Below, piece after piece: positions 29,540-37,719 of a DNA stretch of 64,000 bases. The stretch's first letter is position 1, and every line of letters begins with the position of its first letter. The position numbers and the translations under genes were made by a program. The notes beneath the pieces were generated by a model. The model saw only the letters and a program-made list of their open reading frames with translations. It had not been told where the DNA came from and ran no database searches. Source of the DNA: Viridibacillus arenosi (GTDB taxonomy: Bacteria > Bacillota > Bacilli > Bacillales_A > Planococcaceae); NCBI RefSeq assembly GCF_001955655.1, contig NZ_MSPW01000006.1, forward strand, positions 124,001 through 188,000, in the 5' to 3' direction.

Positions 29540-31328
29540 AAAATGGATAGGACACATAACAAAAGTATTTTTTAATAAAATTGTTTTCGAAGTGCCGAAC
29601 CTTGAAAGTTTGCGGTATAACTATTTGGGTGATTTGTATATAGGTAGAGGTTTAAATGATTACATCACAATTTTCAATGAGGTAAATAAACGATATATAT
29701 TCCAAGTAATTGGTCTATATGAACAAGAAAAGCCATACTTAGAAGCGGAAGAATCTAAATTTAAAGAAAAAGCTTATTTTGAAGCAATACCTATTGGAGA
29801 AATAACTAATAATGGATTTGAATATGGTCTGGCTTCTTTTCCGATGATAAGTGAAGATGTTTATTTAACATCTATGGAAGATTTGGAAAAAATATTTCAT
29901 TCAGATAGTGAAGCCTTAACAATAACTTTAGGTGAACTTTCAACTAACGATTATTTACCAAGTATCAATATTAATAAACTTTTAACTACGCATATGAGTA
30001 TTTTGGGGAATACAGGTTCAGGTAAGTCAACAACTATTAGAAAGCTATTATCAGAGTTGGTAAAATTACAAGGTAGAGAAGTTGATATTAATCAAATGAA
30101 TTTTTTGATTTTCGATATACATAATGAATATCAAATTTTTTCTGATGAATACGTGAATCAACTTTCGATTAACGAAATAGCTATTCCTACCGAGACACTT
30201 ACAACAGAAGATTGGATTAACCTTGTTCAGCCTTCTTCAGCAGCTCAACTTCCAATATTAATGAATGGCTTACGCATGGCTAGTTTATTGAAAGATGGTT
30301 CTGAACATAGTTTATGGATTAGAGCATACAGTGCCCTAGAACTCTATAATAACCAGCAGACTGATGCAGTTACTAAAAGAGCAAAAATTGTAGGGTTATT
30401 AGAAAAATTACAGTCTCCTGAAGTTGCCGCAACAATTACTTCGTATAATGCACAATATGGAAATTTTACAAATGGCGGAGAAATTAGATTCAAACAAGAA
30501 ATTAAAGAATATATAGTTCAAAGCTTTGGTTATGAATATGAACAATGCCAAGAGCAATTAATAAAATTATTGTCAGAGGAGACAATCGAGGTTCAATCAA
30601 TCAAAGATTTATGGTTAGGAATTGAATTAGTAATCTTATTGGAGGAAGCAAAAGGGAATGCTCAAATTAGATCTTATTGCTCTACTTTGATAACTCGTAT
30701 TGAAAATATTATTCATACTTATTCTAAAACTTTATTTGATTTATCCCCTCCAAAGAAGGCTAAGTTTGAAGAAATGATGAAGTTTGAAAAAGGATTTACA
30801 GTAATAGATTGCTCTACTATGGAGGATTCAGATTTATTATTTTTTAGTGGGTATTTACTTAAAGAAGTTTTTAATAGGCAAAAATCAATAAGAAATAAAA
30901 GGTCATATGTTGATAGTGCCTTTCACTTTATTTTAGATGAAGCTCATAGATATCTGTCTGAAGCTAACACTGAGGATTCTTTGAAATCACTGAAAATTTT
31001 CGAAAGAATATCAAAAGAAGGAAGAAAGTTCGGCTTATTCTTAATTGTAGCGAGTCAACGTCCAGGTGAGCTATCGAAAACCGTATTGTCACAATGTAAT
31101 AACTTTATACTTCATAGGATTCGAAATAATATCGATTTAGAACAAATGAGAAAAAGTATCCCATATTTAAACGATATGCAGTTATTTAGATTATCCTATT
31201 TAAGAACTGGAACAGTCTTAGCGGTAGGAGAAGCATTTTCAGTTCCGATGGAGCTAAATATACGAGGGAAAGAATATGGATTCTATTCTGAGACTGTAAA
31301 TTTAAATAAGTTATGGATTAGTGGTTAA
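29532..31328 (+). CDS. HerA-type hexameric ATPase of the SIR2-HerA module
   Basis: A 598-residue P-loop ATPase of the HerA/FtsK superfamily. An N-terminal HAS-barrel-like beta region (1-120) is followed by Walker A GNTGSGKST (159-167), an insert, Walker B FILDE (466-470, FHFILDEAHRYL), SQRPGELSKTVLSQC and the C-terminal arginine and VGEA motifs. HerA hexamers assemble with SIR2 subunits, and together they deplete NAD or damage DNA during infection. The start is TTG at 29532, coupled to the stop of the SIR2 gene. Confidence 0.9.
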   Translation: MNRKWIGHITKVFFNKIVFEVPNLESLRYNYLGDLYIGRGLNDYITIFNEVNKRYIFQVIGLYEQEKPYLEAEESKFKEKAYFEAIPIGEITNNGFEYGLASFPMISEDVYLTSMEDLEKIFHSDSEALTITLGELSTNDYLPSININKLLTTHMSILGNTGSGKSTTIRKLLSELVKLQGREVDINQMNFLIFDIHNEYQIFSDEYVNQLSINEIAIPTETLTTEDWINLVQPSSAAQLPILMNGLRMASLLKDGSEHSLWIRAYSALELYNNQQTDAVTKRAKIVGLLEKLQSPEVAATITSYNAQYGNFTNGGEIRFKQEIKEYIVQSFGYEYEQCQEQLIKLLSEETIEVQSIKDLWLGIELVILLEEAKGNAQIRSYCSTLITRIENIIHTYSKTLFDLSPPKKAKFEEMMKFEKGFTVIDCSTMEDSDLLFFSGYLLKEVFNRQKSIRNKRSYVDSAFHFILDEAHRYLSEANTEDSLKSLKIFERISKEGRKFGLFLIVASQRPGELSKTVLSQCNNFILHRIRNNIDLEQMRKSIPYLNDMQLFRLSYLRTGTVLAVGEAFSVPMELNIRGKEYGFYSETVNLNKLWISG

Positions 31329-31423
31329 TTATATTGTTTTGAAACCTTTTTATATAAGGTTGATTAAATTATTAAGTGTGATAACGTAAAATAAATTCAA
31401 TATTTTTGAGAGGGTGTTTTTTT

Positions 31424-33877
31424 ATGGATTTTAAGGAAATGATTTATCATATTTTAAATGGTGAAGCTGTTCTATTTTTAGGAGCAGGATTTTCTAGAGA
31501 GGCTACTAATATTATAGATACTGAGATGTCAGATGCTCAAAAATTCAGTGATAAATTAGCTGAAGATATGGGTCTTGATGAAAAAGATTCATTAGATATT
31601 ATTTCTGATATTTATCTACAACAGGTAGGTGATGATGAGGATGAGTTAATTCATCGTAAGCAAGAATTAGTTAGAGTTATTCAAAATTTGTTTTATACAA
31701 AAAAAATAACTGAAGTTCAAAAGGAAATCTCGTTATTACCTTGGAAAAGAATTTACACTACTAATTATGATGACATAGTTGAGTATGCACATAATTTTAA
31801 TATAAGAACATATCATTTGAATTCTCCTATGAAAGAGATATTAAAAGATAAATCTATAGTTCACCTTAATGGATATGCTAGAACTGTAAATACAGATAAA
31901 ATTGATAACCAATTTAAATTAACTACTCGTAGTTATTTATTAACTGATTTTCAGAAAAGTCCTTCTAAACAAGCTTTCGATCATGATATAAAGACAGCAA
32001 AAGTAATAATAATAATAGGAGCCTCATTTAGGTATGATTTAGATATTCAAAGATTACTTTACAAATTCCCTAATATTAAACAAAAAGTATTTTTTATTGA
32101 AAGGGAAGATAAAGTATTCACCCAGGTCGAAAAAAATAAAAAGAATTTAATTGGAGATATAATTCAAATTGGAATGGAAGGGCTAGTACAAAAGGTTGAA
32201 GAAGAAAAGAAAGACTTTATAAAGTCAACTGAAAATGAAAAATTTTTAAGCTTTATTAAACTTTCTACAAAGTTCAATACTGAGTTTGAAGAATTGAATG
32301 AAGAAAATATTTGGGATTTGTTGATAAATGGTAATTTAGATGAAAGATTACTTTATCTTCATAAAAACGAGGGGAAATATTTAGTAAATCGAAAATGGAT
32401 TCAAAATATTATAATGGACTTTGAATCTAAAGATATGAAAATCGGTATCATTCATTCTTATTTAGGGAATGGTAAATCAATACTATCTAAGCAGATAGCT
32501 TATGAATTAGTTGATAAAAAGCAAGTATTTGAATTTATAGGTTATGATTATGATTGGGAATTAGAGTTAGAAAAAATAGCTAATATGCAGAAGGAAGTTA
32601 TCATACTTGTTGATGATTACCAAAACAATCTAGACTTTATTTTTAAAGCTATTAATCTTACAGGTAGTAACGTTAAATTATTACTAAATTGTAGGACTTC
32701 TATTAATTTAAGTGTTTATCATAGAATAGAAGAAAGATTGTCAAGCTCTCTTAATATCAAGGAATATGATATCAATGTATTAGTAGAGGAAGAAATAATT
32801 AATTTTGCTAAATACTTAAAAGATAGAAATTTTAGAAATGTTTTTGGCAAAAATGACGAAGAAATAATCAGATTTATTAAAGTAGATTGTAGATCTAATT
32901 TGGTAAATATTTTAATTGATCTTATAAATTCCCAAGAGATTAAAGAAAGAGTCAATGGTATCATAAATCCAATTTTGAAAAATGATGCTCAAAAAGAATT
33001 GTTATTAGCAATTATTATAAATAATACTTGTCAACTAGGATTAAAATTCGATGAATTAGTTACGATTTTAGAGTCTGATTTGAATTTTACAGCTTTAATA
33101 AGAGATAAAAACCTTCAAGAAATAGTGAATTTTCATGATAATAAAATTTTAATCAAATCTTCAATCTTAGCTAAATATATACTACATTCAAATGATTTTA
33201 ATAGTGAATTAATGAAAATTATTGAAAAAATAGCAGTTAATGCATACTTGATTAATGAGTATAAGTGCAAAAATATACGTGAAAAATTAATATCTTTATC
33301 AAATATAAGGGAATTAATTTTTCAAAATAAAAGGGTAAGTACATTGCAAATAAATAAACAAATTCTGAGTTTATTTGAGGGCTTGAAAGATTACAAAGAG
33401 TTTAAAGGTAATATATTCTTTTGGCTACAATACGCTATGGCATGTATAGATTCAAAATCTTATTTGAGGGCAGAAGAGTATTTTAGTAATTCTTATAATC
33501 TAGCAACAAAAGCTAATGGTTTTAATACCTATCAAATTGATACTCAGTATGGAAGGTATAAATTAAGTAGATGTATTAATGAAGATAATCTTGAAAATTC
33601 AATTGAAAGTCTTAAAGAAGTGCAAGCATTATGGCTAGGAGCAATAAAAATGAAAAAAGAAAGATCAGATTATGTATTTAAGCAATTTCAACTATTGGAG
33701 GTATTTGTTAATAAATTTTCTCGAAAATGGAAAGATAGTGACATTACTTATGTAATCTCACTATTAAATTATTTAGAGAAAGTTGTTAATCAAACTAAAA
33801 GTAGAGATAAGCAAAGGACTTTACATCTAATTGGGAATTGTAAGAAAACTGTGTTCAAAGCTGCTGTGCAAGCTTAA
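31424..33877 (+). CDS. SIR2-STAND NTPase fusion (Avs-like antiphage sensor)
   Basis: An 817-residue protein. The N-terminal SIR2 domain (about 1-255) has GAGFS (20-24), the conserved Asn114 in YTTNYDD, the catalytic His147 in IVHLNGY and a late strand IIIIGASF. It is followed by a P-loop NTPase (about 320-520) with a variant Walker A SYLGNGKS (345-352; Ser replaces the first Gly) and Walker B VIILVDD (392-398). A long alpha-helical C-terminal half probably holds TPR-like sensor repeats. This order fits SIR2-STAND (Avs5-like) defence proteins, where target binding by the C-terminus activates NAD cleavage. Start ATG chosen for GAGAGGG upstream; very AT-rich. Confidence 0.82.
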   Translation: MDFKEMIYHILNGEAVLFLGAGFSREATNIIDTEMSDAQKFSDKLAEDMGLDEKDSLDIISDIYLQQVGDDEDELIHRKQELVRVIQNLFYTKKITEVQKEISLLPWKRIYTTNYDDIVEYAHNFNIRTYHLNSPMKEILKDKSIVHLNGYARTVNTDKIDNQFKLTTRSYLLTDFQKSPSKQAFDHDIKTAKVIIIIGASFRYDLDIQRLLYKFPNIKQKVFFIEREDKVFTQVEKNKKNLIGDIIQIGMEGLVQKVEEEKKDFIKSTENEKFLSFIKLSTKFNTEFEELNEENIWDLLINGNLDERLLYLHKNEGKYLVNRKWIQNIIMDFESKDMKIGIIHSYLGNGKSILSKQIAYELVDKKQVFEFIGYDYDWELELEKIANMQKEVIILVDDYQNNLDFIFKAINLTGSNVKLLLNCRTSINLSVYHRIEERLSSSLNIKEYDINVLVEEEIINFAKYLKDRNFRNVFGKNDEEIIRFIKVDCRSNLVNILIDLINSQEIKERVNGIINPILKNDAQKELLLAIIINNTCQLGLKFDELVTILESDLNFTALIRDKNLQEIVNFHDNKILIKSSILAKYILHSNDFNSELMKIIEKIAVNAYLINEYKCKNIREKLISLSNIRELIFQNKRVSTLQINKQILSLFEGLKDYKEFKGNIFFWLQYAMACIDSKSYLRAEEYFSNSYNLATKANGFNTYQIDTQYGRYKLSRCINEDNLENSIESLKEVQALWLGAIKMKKERSDYVFKQFQLLEVFVNKFSRKWKDSDITYVISLLNYLEKVVNQTKSRDKQRTLHLIGNCKKTVFKAAVQA

Positions 33878-33923
33878 ATTTCAGCTGAAGTAGAGACTTA
33901 TCTAATATTAGTTTAATCAAACG

Positions 33924-33942
33924 TAGTCAAAAACGTAGTCAA
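33924..33942. repeat. Right arm-type integrase sites
   Basis: Two copies of CGTAGTCAAAA-like sequence, TAGTCAA at 33924 and 33936, 52-70 bp before attR. They match the three TAGTCA repeats inside the left end. Confidence 0.65.
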
Positions 33943-33993
33943 AAAAATCAATTGCCCCCACAACTATTGATATATCAGTACTTTGAGACGGTT

Positions 33994-34019
33994 GGTTCGA
34001 CTCCCGCCGTCTCCATATT
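33994..34019 (+). other. attR of the ssrA-integrated element
   Basis: Exact second copy of the 26-bp ssrA 3' end. Just inside it the element carries GAGACGG (33985-33991), which can pair with CCGTCTC of the repeat (34007-34013) and may form the inverted core-type integrase sites. The copy does not make a second tmRNA because the 5' part is absent. Confidence 0.92.
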
Positions 34020-34067
34020 TAAATTTAGCAGTAGAAATGCTGTTAAATCAACGTTTAAACAAAGTTA

Positions 34068-34112
34068 GGGTGATTTGATAGGAGTTATACTCTTATTGAA
34101 TTGCCCTTTTTT
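34068..34112 (+). terminator. Original ssrA terminator, displaced by the element
   Basis: GGGTGATTTGATAGGAG and CTCTTATTGAATTGCCC can pair over all 17 positions when G-U pairs are allowed, followed by six T residues, 49 bp beyond attR. Before integration it would have stood 49 bp past the tmRNA end. Confidence 0.75.
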
Positions 34113-34192
34113 GTTACTAAAGGAAATTACATTATTTATATGAAATCTGTTTATAAACCTTCTGATTCCAATTTGAATTAGGGGGTTTTTTA

Positions 34193-34371
34193 TTGTCTAA
34201 AAATAGGAAGCACGGCGTTATGCTATTGAAGAAATACAATCGAGAGTCATTAAGGGTAATAAAAGTTGGACGCCTATAAGCTTTGGAATGGAAGTTGTAT
34301 TTAAACAAATGCAGTTAACGGTTAATAGACCGCGGACAATTCCTGTATTTCAACAATTGGATAAAGGATAA
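34193..34371 (+). pseudogene. Frameshifted small gene of unknown function
   Basis: A TTG at 34193 with GGGGG 7 bases upstream reads MSKNRK. The frame then shifts by one base near 34213, and the next frame continues as ARRYAIEEIQSRVIKGNKSW, TPISFGMEVVFKQMQLTVN, RPRTIPVFQQLDKG and a stop at 34369-34371. Joined, this would be a protein of about 59 residues. I do not recognise it. It sits right behind the integration site. Confidence 0.5.
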
Positions 34372-34813
34372 CTTTTTAAGGTGAAAGCCTTCTACGAAAC
34401 AAGACGACTAGAAACCTCGTCAAGCACTACGACGCTGAATGATCGTAGTTACTTATTGTCTATTACTCTTTTTTTGAGTTTTAGACAGTAGGTAACAATT
34501 CTGAGCCTATTTCCTGTTTGCGCAGCTATTCTGCAGAATGGGGTTTATTTGTCAACCTATAAATATTCGAAGAGTAAAAGATTTTTTAGCAATTGGATAA
34601 TAAGAGATGTATGTGACTTAGTCTTAGACAAACTTACTTACTAAGTTAAAATTTAAATAAATGAGCCAAACGAAATAACTTAAAATTATAGCCCATTTCA
34701 GATTGTATAGGATTTCAAACAATATAATATAATATTACATTTATACTAAATATTTACAAATTCGTTATTATGATATAAAATGTAAGATGTAATAAAAATT
34801 AGGGGGTATAAAA
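34372..34813. other. Gene-free stretch with one imperfect hairpin
   Basis: No coding frame with a ribosome site is seen. An imperfect inverted repeat at 34448-34496 (arms starting GTTACTTATTGTC and ending GACAGTAGGTAAC) surrounds a T run. The 100 bases before the secreted protein gene are very AT-rich and should hold its promoter. Confidence 0.5.
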
Positions 34814-35533
34814 TTGAAAAAATTAATTAGTATTTTATCTATCTTTTCTATTTTTTCTTTACTTGTGTTATTAATCCCAACGCAAGCTGATGCTGCATCA
34901 ACTGGTACGGGACCATACAGAAAGGCATTATCAAATTCAGGTTATTCGTGGATGTCTACAAATGTTTACATACCTGGTGGGAATGACGTACGTTATGGTA
35001 ATACTACTGACACAGGTTATATTTATTTAGGTGGACATAATGGTTCGGTAGAAGTAGATGCGGGATTACAACATAGTCCAACACTAGATAATTGGGCCCC
35101 GTTTATTTCTGTGAATGGTACTCGCCCTTCAAGTGGTACGTCAACAACTCGTTTTAAAAGTGGACAAACTGTTTTTATGAAGTTTTATGTAACATCTGAT
35201 AATACTGTGGAGCTTAGTGTAAGTGGAATTGCTACAGATGGGGTTAAGCGTACAGTTGTGTTAAATGCTACTGCAAAAGGATGGAAAAAAAGTGGAACAG
35301 GCAATTCATTAAAACGTGTAACGTCAATTGCACAAATTGGTGGAGATAATTTTGCTTCTAAATCTTATATGAAAAATGTGTATTGGTCAGACGCTACAAT
35401 AGGAACAAGTTCTACTTCAAATGCAGTTTGGTCTGGAGTACATACGAATTCTTTCAATAGCTATCAAGCACCTTATGTATCAGTTCAATATGTAAATCAA
35501 AGTCAAGAAACTGTAAACATAAATTTAAACTAG
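34814..35533 (+). CDS. Secreted protein, possibly YrpD-like
   Basis: A 239-residue exported protein with a signal peptide (residues 1-27: basic start, hydrophobic core LLVLLIPTQADA, likely cut after ADA). The mature part is rich in Ser, Thr, Gly and Asn and probably all-beta (NDVRYGNTTDTGYIYLGGHN, VEVDAGLQHSP, TVELSVSG). It resembles the secreted YrpD type of Bacillus by general appearance, an uncertain recollection. The start is TTG at 34814 after AGGGGG. No cysteines are seen in the mature chain. Confidence 0.65.
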   Translation: MKKLISILSIFSIFSLLVLLIPTQADAASTGTGPYRKALSNSGYSWMSTNVYIPGGNDVRYGNTTDTGYIYLGGHNGSVEVDAGLQHSPTLDNWAPFISVNGTRPSSGTSTTRFKSGQTVFMKFYVTSDNTVELSVSGIATDGVKRTVVLNATAKGWKKSGTGNSLKRVTSIAQIGGDNFASKSYMKNVYWSDATIGTSSTSNAVWSGVHTNSFNSYQAPYVSVQYVNQSQETVNINLN

Positions 35534-35635
35534 AAAATTATTAATCATGCTAATGAGGCTGGTATTCCACTGCAGAAAAAGAAATCGCATAAAAAAGCGA
35601 AGTAAATAAAAAGAGCGCCTAGCTTTATGCGAAGG

Positions 35636-35777
35636 CACTGAAAAAGTCCATAAAATGAATTTTAGCCATGGCGGAAACGATTAATCGTTTCTGCCATGGC
35701 TTTTTCTCCGAGGCCGTTAATTTCACTACGAGGGAAAGATCAAGTTGGTCATAGCAATGCCACTGACAAAGTCCATA
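35636..35777. repeat. Two CACTGA(A/C)AAAGTCCATA repeats with hairpins, IS-like remnant
   Basis: The 17-bp motif occurs at 35636-35652 and 35761-35777 with one mismatch, and each is followed by a long palindrome. The 35534-36020 gap otherwise contains no supportable gene. This resembles debris of insertion sequence ends, but no transposase fragment could be identified here. Confidence 0.5.
35665..35705 (+). terminator. Long palindromic terminator-like hairpin
   Basis: GCCATGGCGGAAACGAT ... ATCGTTTCTGCCATGGC, one mismatch over 36 bases, followed by five T residues. It may end the transcript of the secreted protein gene. Confidence 0.7.
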
Positions 35778-35788
35778 TAGTATATAGA

Positions 35789-35835
35789 AGATAGCCCATT
35801 CTCGCTAAATTCGAGGATGAGCTATCTGTTTTTCT
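35789..35835 (+). terminator. Second palindromic terminator-like hairpin
   Basis: AGATAGC-CATTCTCG ... CGAGGATG-AGCTATCT followed by GTTTTTC. It lies 12 bp after the second copy of the repeated motif. Confidence 0.65.
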
Positions 35836-36020
35836 GTATAATAGATGTACTAATTCCAGGTAGTGTTTTCGACGAAATTTTGTTTCTATAGTGGTCGCAA
35901 TGTATTGTTATCCGTTTGCATGTCCAATTAATTACTACTCTCTATTTTTGAGTTATCAGATGTCGAAGTTGTTGAACGCTTTAAATATTCCTGAGATATG
36001 GCGTCAGAAGAGCCCGCCAA

Positions 36021-36623
36021 TTAATAAAATTTCACAACATCTTCAAAAGGTAAGAATGTTCTTTCTCCTGGTTGTTCGTTTGGCTCACCAAATGGCATTT
36101 GTGCTACTAGGCTCCATTCTGCTGGGATATCCCAAGTTTGTTTTACTTCATCATCAATAATTGGGTTATAGTGCTGCAATGATGCACCGATTCCTTCAGC
36201 AGTTAATGACATCCATGTTGCGTATTGCAACATTGCACTGCCTTGATGAGACCAAAATGGGAATTGTTCTTTATAAGATGGTGCATTTTCTTGCATTGTT
36301 TGTATTGTTTTTTGGTTTTCGAAGAATAGTACTGTTCCTACTCCATCGCGGAACCCTTGTAATCTTTCTGCAGTTGCCTCAAAATTCTCTGCTGGTACAC
36401 GAGAGCGAAGTGTTTCTTTTACGATATCCCAAAACTTGTCATGTTCATTTTCCATTACTACAACGATACGTCCACTTTGCATATTAAATGATGTCGGAGC
36501 ATATAAAGCTGTTTTTAATAGTTCACTGATTCTTTCTTTTGTAATGTTTTCATTTTTTTTCACCTTACGAATAGAACGACGGTTAATAATTGCTTCTTTT
36601 AAGTTTGTTGTAGTTACTGACAT
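36021..36623 (-). CDS. Nitroreductase family protein
   Basis: A 200-residue FMN-dependent oxidoreductase. It shows the N-terminal FMN-binding RRSIRKV, APTSFNMQSGRIVVV (the substrate/FMN loop), and the C-terminal GIGASLQHYNP and VAQMPFGEP. It should reduce nitro compounds or quinones with NAD(P)H. The start ATG at 36623 follows GGAGGAATTAAA; a longer in-frame start at 36671 has no ribosome site. It is codirectional with the DsbA-like gene upstream. Confidence 0.92.
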   Translation of the reverse strand: MSVTTTNLKEAIINRRSIRKVKKNENITKERISELLKTALYAPTSFNMQSGRIVVVMENEHDKFWDIVKETLRSRVPAENFEATAERLQGFRDGVGTVLFFENQKTIQTMQENAPSYKEQFPFWSHQGSAMLQYATWMSLTAEGIGASLQHYNPIIDDEVKQTWDIPAEWSLVAQMPFGEPNEQPGERTFLPFEDVVKFY

Positions 36624-36703
36624 TTTAATTCCTCCAAATAAGTTTAATTTTAAAATAATATATAAACACATAGATTTTTCTGACAGAGCAAGCAGTTATT
36701 TAA

Positions 36704-36720
36704 AGTAAGGAAATACTTAC
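36704..36720. promoter_or_regulatory. Inverted repeat GTAAG-N6-CTTAC upstream of the nitroreductase
   Basis: AGTAAGGAAATACTTAC lies 81 bp before the nitroreductase start. Short palindromes of this type are targets of HxlR/YodB-type redox regulators in Bacillus, but no regulator gene is in sight. Confidence 0.4.
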
Positions 36721-36788
36721 AAAACTCAACTGTAGTTTAAATCTAGTATTAGCAATTCCCATTTATATCGCATTGCATGCCATCAAAG

Positions 36789-37400
36789 TCACTTGTTTGC
36801 TTTTTTTTTTAATTCCTTATCAATGACTTGAGCTAATCTTTCTTTGCTGGCTAATCCTTGAATCACTTCATCACCAATAATAAACGTTGGCACAGCCATA
36901 ATTTGCGCTTCTTCATAAGCGTGAGTTAGAGCTTTTTGATGAACCTCGCGATATTTGCGTGATACTAAAGCGTCCTTAAAATCATCCATAGACAAACCAA
37001 CTTCACCTGCTAAATTTGTTAATACTTCTACGTTCTCTATGTTTTGCTCCTCTTGGAAAAACGCAGTAAATACTCTATGGTGAAATTCATTTCCTTTTCC
37101 ATGTTCTTTTGCGAAATGACATCCTTCAAATGCCAAGTTGGTATATGGGTGTGGAGAAACACGTGGTAAACGCATGTCAACTCCTAGTTTTTTTGCAGTA
37201 GGTAGGATAAAGGAATCCCATGAACTTAATTTATCAGGTTCTTTCCATGGATCGATTTTAGAATGTGGACTTGGACGTAATTCAAATGGCATCCATTCTA
37301 CTTCTACGTCTTTTTCCTTTACAATCTCATCTAAAGGACCTTTACCTAAAAAACAAAATGGGCATATAAAATCCGAATAAGCTTTAATTTTTACAGTCAT
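36789..37400 (-). CDS. DsbA-family (FrnE-like) oxidoreductase
   Basis: A 203-residue thioredoxin-fold protein with a helical insert. The active site is CPFC (residues 14-17, SDFICPFCFLGKGPL) and the cis-proline loop is AVPTFIIG. It has no signal peptide, so it acts in the cytoplasm, perhaps as a thiol oxidoreductase or isomerase in stress response. Two TTGTAAC-N7-GTTACA palindromes lie upstream. Confidence 0.9.
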   Translation of the reverse strand: MTVKIKAYSDFICPFCFLGKGPLDEIVKEKDVEVEWMPFELRPSPHSKIDPWKEPDKLSSWDSFILPTAKKLGVDMRLPRVSPHPYTNLAFEGCHFAKEHGKGNEFHHRVFTAFFQEEQNIENVEVLTNLAGEVGLSMDDFKDALVSRKYREVHQKALTHAYEEAQIMAVPTFIIGDEVIQGLASKERLAQVIDKELKKKANK

Positions 37401-37439
37401 CGTATATTACCTTCCTTTTTTAGTAGTAATAGTACAATG

Positions 37440-37460
37440 TTGTAACAAACTAAGTTACAA
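37440..37460. promoter_or_regulatory. Palindromic operator TTGTAAC-N7-GTTACAA
   Basis: Perfect 7-bp arms (10 bp if flanking bases are counted, 37437-37463), 40 bp upstream of the DsbA-like start. A second copy with the same spacing lies at 37609-37629. The rest of the 37401-37719 gap is AT-rich without genes. Confidence 0.6.
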
Positions 37461-37608
37461 CATCTTTAAAAAAATATAGAAATCATAAATATTCTTACAC
37501 TTTTACAGAGTATAATGTATTTTATTTTGTAGTGATGTTTCTATTTAAGATAAATAAAATATGAACAGCAATTGAAAATCGACTACTATTAAAAATTTAA
37601 CCTCTCTG

Positions 37609-37629
37609 TTGTAACTATTATAGTTACAG
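37609..37629. promoter_or_regulatory. Second palindromic operator TTGTAAC-N7-GTTACAG
   Basis: Same half-site and spacing as the copy at 37440-37460, one base different in the right arm. It lies 91 bp ahead of the small gene at 37720 and 209 bp ahead of the DsbA-like gene. Confidence 0.55.
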
Positions 37630-37719
37630 CTTTAACAAATGTCAATTATTTATTTTTGTGTCTATATAGTTGTTAGTGATATAACTCTTATTGTAGGTTA
37701 TAAAAAAGAATGATTCGAT

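Larger units (their letters stand above)
20638..34019. mobile_element. Integrated mobilizable element (IME-type) in ssrA with SIR2 defence cargo
   Basis: A segment of about 13.4 kb between two exact 26-bp copies of the ssrA 3' end. It encodes a tyrosine integrase next to attL, an excisionase-like protein, an HUH Rep with helicase domain, a membrane protein, an FtsK-type ATPase and an XRE-type regulator, all leftward. A rightward cargo holds SIR2-HerA and SIR2-STAND genes. No VirB4, VirB6 or cell-wall hydrolase gene is seen, so it cannot build its own mating channel and probably borrows one. Backbone logic resembles the replication/coupling part of Tn916/ICEBs1-like elements. All boundaries come from the direct repeat. 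Confidence 0.92.

Noticed and set aside
33994-34019. Possible second tmRNA or tRNA end
   Set aside because: Only the 26-bp 3' segment is present, without the 5' part or tag frame, so it is attR.
20638-34019. Prophage or phage satellite instead of an IME
   Set aside because: No capsid, terminase, portal, packaging-interference or lysis genes; Rep plus an FtsK-type coupling protein fits mobilizable elements better.
37401-37463. Rho-independent terminator at 37437-37463
   Set aside because: The palindrome has no T run and lies upstream of a start codon, and a second copy exists, so an operator is more likely.
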